Assembly: GCA_947447845.1 (NCBI GenBank)
Contig: CANFNO010000134.1
Coordinates: forward strand, 1-7,286
Reading direction: 5' to 3'
Length of the DNA stretch: 7,286 bases
DNA from: Burkholderiales bacterium
Lineage (GTDB): Bacteria; Pseudomonadota; Gammaproteobacteria; Burkholderiales; Burkholderiaceae
Every line of letters begins with the position of its first letter. The stretch's first letter is position 1. Positions 5,859 to 7,286 of this stretch are shown in pieces. The notes under the pieces were generated by a model, which ran no database searches, was not told where the DNA came from, and saw nothing but the letters and a program-made list of their open reading frames with translations. Both the position numbers and the translations under genes were made by a program.

Positions 5859-6857
5859 CTACAACCAGACCTGTTGCGCCACCCGATGCATATTGCCGCC
5901 CATCACCCGCGCGGATTCATCTGCTGTCAACCCGGTGGCCTTCAGCGCTGCGTCCAGTTGCGACCAGGTGTCTTGGGGCACATAGCTGATGTCAGCAATG
6001 CCGTTGCCGTAACCCGCAGCCTGTGGCCACCAATAGCCGGGATCAAATGCGCCGGGGGGCGTGTCATCCAGGCCGGCCTGGCTCCAGCCGTAGTCCAGAC
6101 CGATGCCCACATGCTGCACCCCCACCAGATCTGCCACGTAGGCGGCATGGCGGGCGACATCGTGCACCGTGGGTTTGGGGTTACCCAGAAACACCGATAC
6201 GCCTGAGACACACACCACGCCGCCGGTGGCAGCGCAGGCACGAATCTGTTCGTCGCTGATGTTGCGACCATGCTCCACCAGTGCCAACGGGTTGGCGTGG
6301 CTGAAGACCACCGGCTTGCTCGAAGCGGCCATGATCTCCATGCTGCACAGACGCCCGGCGTGGGCGCAGTCCATCAACACGCCCGCCGCATTCACGGCTT
6401 GCACCATCTGCAAACCCAATGGGGTGAGACCCTGCGGCACATCGTGGCAGCCACCGGCCACCGCGTTGTTGCGGTTGTAGGCAAAGTGCATCTGGCGCAC
6501 GCCCAAGGCGGCAAACATTGCCACCATGTCCGGTTGCTCCAAGAGCGGCATGGAGCCTTCCAGGTCAAAGCCAATGGCGATCTGCCCTTTTGCCCTGGCG
6601 CGCGCAATATCTGCCACGCTGCTTGCCAGCAAGTAGCGCTCCGGCTGCGCCGCGATGCTGGCGCGGTAGCCTGCGATCACGGACATGATTTGCGACAGCG
6701 GGTTCATGTCCATGCCGACATTGATGCTCGCATAGTGCACGCCTTGTGCGCGCAGGCGCTCAATGGGCTCAAAGCTGGCCTGTGGGTGCAAGGGCAGGCA
6801 GACGTGGGATTCCCACCGGATCGGGGTGTTGTGGGTGTTGTTGTGGCTGGTGTGCAT
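5859..6857 (-). CDS. Membrane dipeptidase-like metallopeptidase, family M19
   Basis: This 332-residue protein belongs to the amidohydrolase-fold M19 (renal dipeptidase) family, whose characterised members hydrolyse dipeptides with a two-metal centre. Metal and substrate residues are visible: H18 in SHVC, bridging E100 (FDLEG), H166 (MDCAH), H187 (FSHAN), R198 (HGRNISD) and D255 (GIGLDYG), then GGN (320-322) with R325 near the C terminus. The family's N-terminal His-x-Asp is here His-x-Cys (H18, C20). No signal peptide is seen, so it should be cytoplasmic. The substrate is unknown: a dipeptide, a D-amino-acid-containing peptide or a related amide are all possible. The ATG at 6857 adds a His/Asn/Thr-rich leader of about 13 residues before the conserved core. 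It has no visible ribosome binding site and lies only 15 bases past the gap terminator, so the start is uncertain. Confidence 0.9.
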   Translation of the reverse strand: MHTSHNNTHNTPIRWESHVCLPLHPQASFEPIERLRAQGVHYASINVGMDMNPLSQIMSVIAGYRASIAAQPERYLLASSVADIARARAKGQIAIGFDLEGSMPLLEQPDMVAMFAALGVRQMHFAYNRNNAVAGGCHDVPQGLTPLGLQMVQAVNAAGVLMDCAHAGRLCSMEIMAASSKPVVFSHANPLALVEHGRNISDEQIRACAATGGVVCVSGVSVFLGNPKPTVHDVARHAAYVADLVGVQHVGIGLDYGWSQAGLDDTPPGAFDPGYWWPQAAGYGNGIADISYVPQDTWSQLDAALKATGLTADESARVMGGNMHRVAQQVWL

Positions 6858-6872
6858 TGCGCCAGCATAAAC

Positions 6873-6896
6873 AAAAAAACGCGCCCGAAGGCGCGT
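6873..6896 (-). terminator. Rho-independent terminator of gap
   Basis: On the minus strand ACGCGCC, loop TTCG, GGCGCGT form a perfect 7-bp GC-rich stem (6896-6879) capped by a stable UUCG tetraloop and running straight into seven Ts (6879-6873). It lies about 21 bases after the gap stop codon and should end the gap transcript. A few Ts on the other side (6896-6900) make weak activity in the opposite direction possible. Confidence 0.93.
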
Positions 6897-6917
6897 CTTT
6901 CAAGGGTGGTGCAAGGT

Positions 6918-7286
<369 letters not shown>

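Noticed and set aside
5446..5985. Plus-strand frame of 179 codons across the rarD-dipeptidase gap
   Set aside because: Basic, His/Arg-rich product overlapping two well-supported minus-strand genes; no start signal or family resemblance.
6875..6903. Promoter for the dipeptidase using TTGAAA (6898-6903) as a -35 box
   Set aside because: At a 17-18 base spacing the -10 position falls in the terminator T-tract and does not resemble TATAAT.

Overview
The window reads as ordinary chromosome of a GC-rich betaproteobacterium, most likely Burkholderiales and probably close to Comamonadaceae. This rests on the style of the GAPDH, RarD and M19 dipeptidase proteins and on the FecR-type/two-partner-secretion gene neighbourhood; no search could be run. 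All six genes are on the minus strand, so transcription runs from right to left. No tRNA, rRNA, CRISPR array, insertion sequence or phage gene was seen, and no gene-free stretch exceeds 200 bases.

Right side (7286 to about 4855), housekeeping: the C-terminal part of glyceraldehyde-3-phosphate dehydrogenase (gap, cut by the window edge) ends in a textbook rho-independent terminator. An M19-family (renal dipeptidase-like) metallopeptidase follows, with an unusual metal-site motif (His-x-Cys where the family usually has His-x-Asp). Then comes a RarD-type EamA permease of the inner membrane.

Left side (about 4763 to 1), a surface-protein module: a candidate sigma70-type promoter precedes a secreted FecR-domain protein with a C-terminal NTF2/SnoaL-like region, a small 85-residue protein of unknown function, a TpsB/FhaC-type outer-membrane transporter, and the first 429 residues of its TpsA partner, a filamentous-haemagglutinin-type exoprotein. 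TpsA runs off the left edge, so its effector or adhesin portion is not visible. TpsB would recognise the TPS domain at the TpsA N terminus through its periplasmic POTRA domains and pass the chain to the cell surface. The FecR-domain protein and the small protein have no established role in that route and are the least explained part of the window. A hairpin with a U-rich tail lies between these two genes and could set the ratio of upstream to downstream expression.
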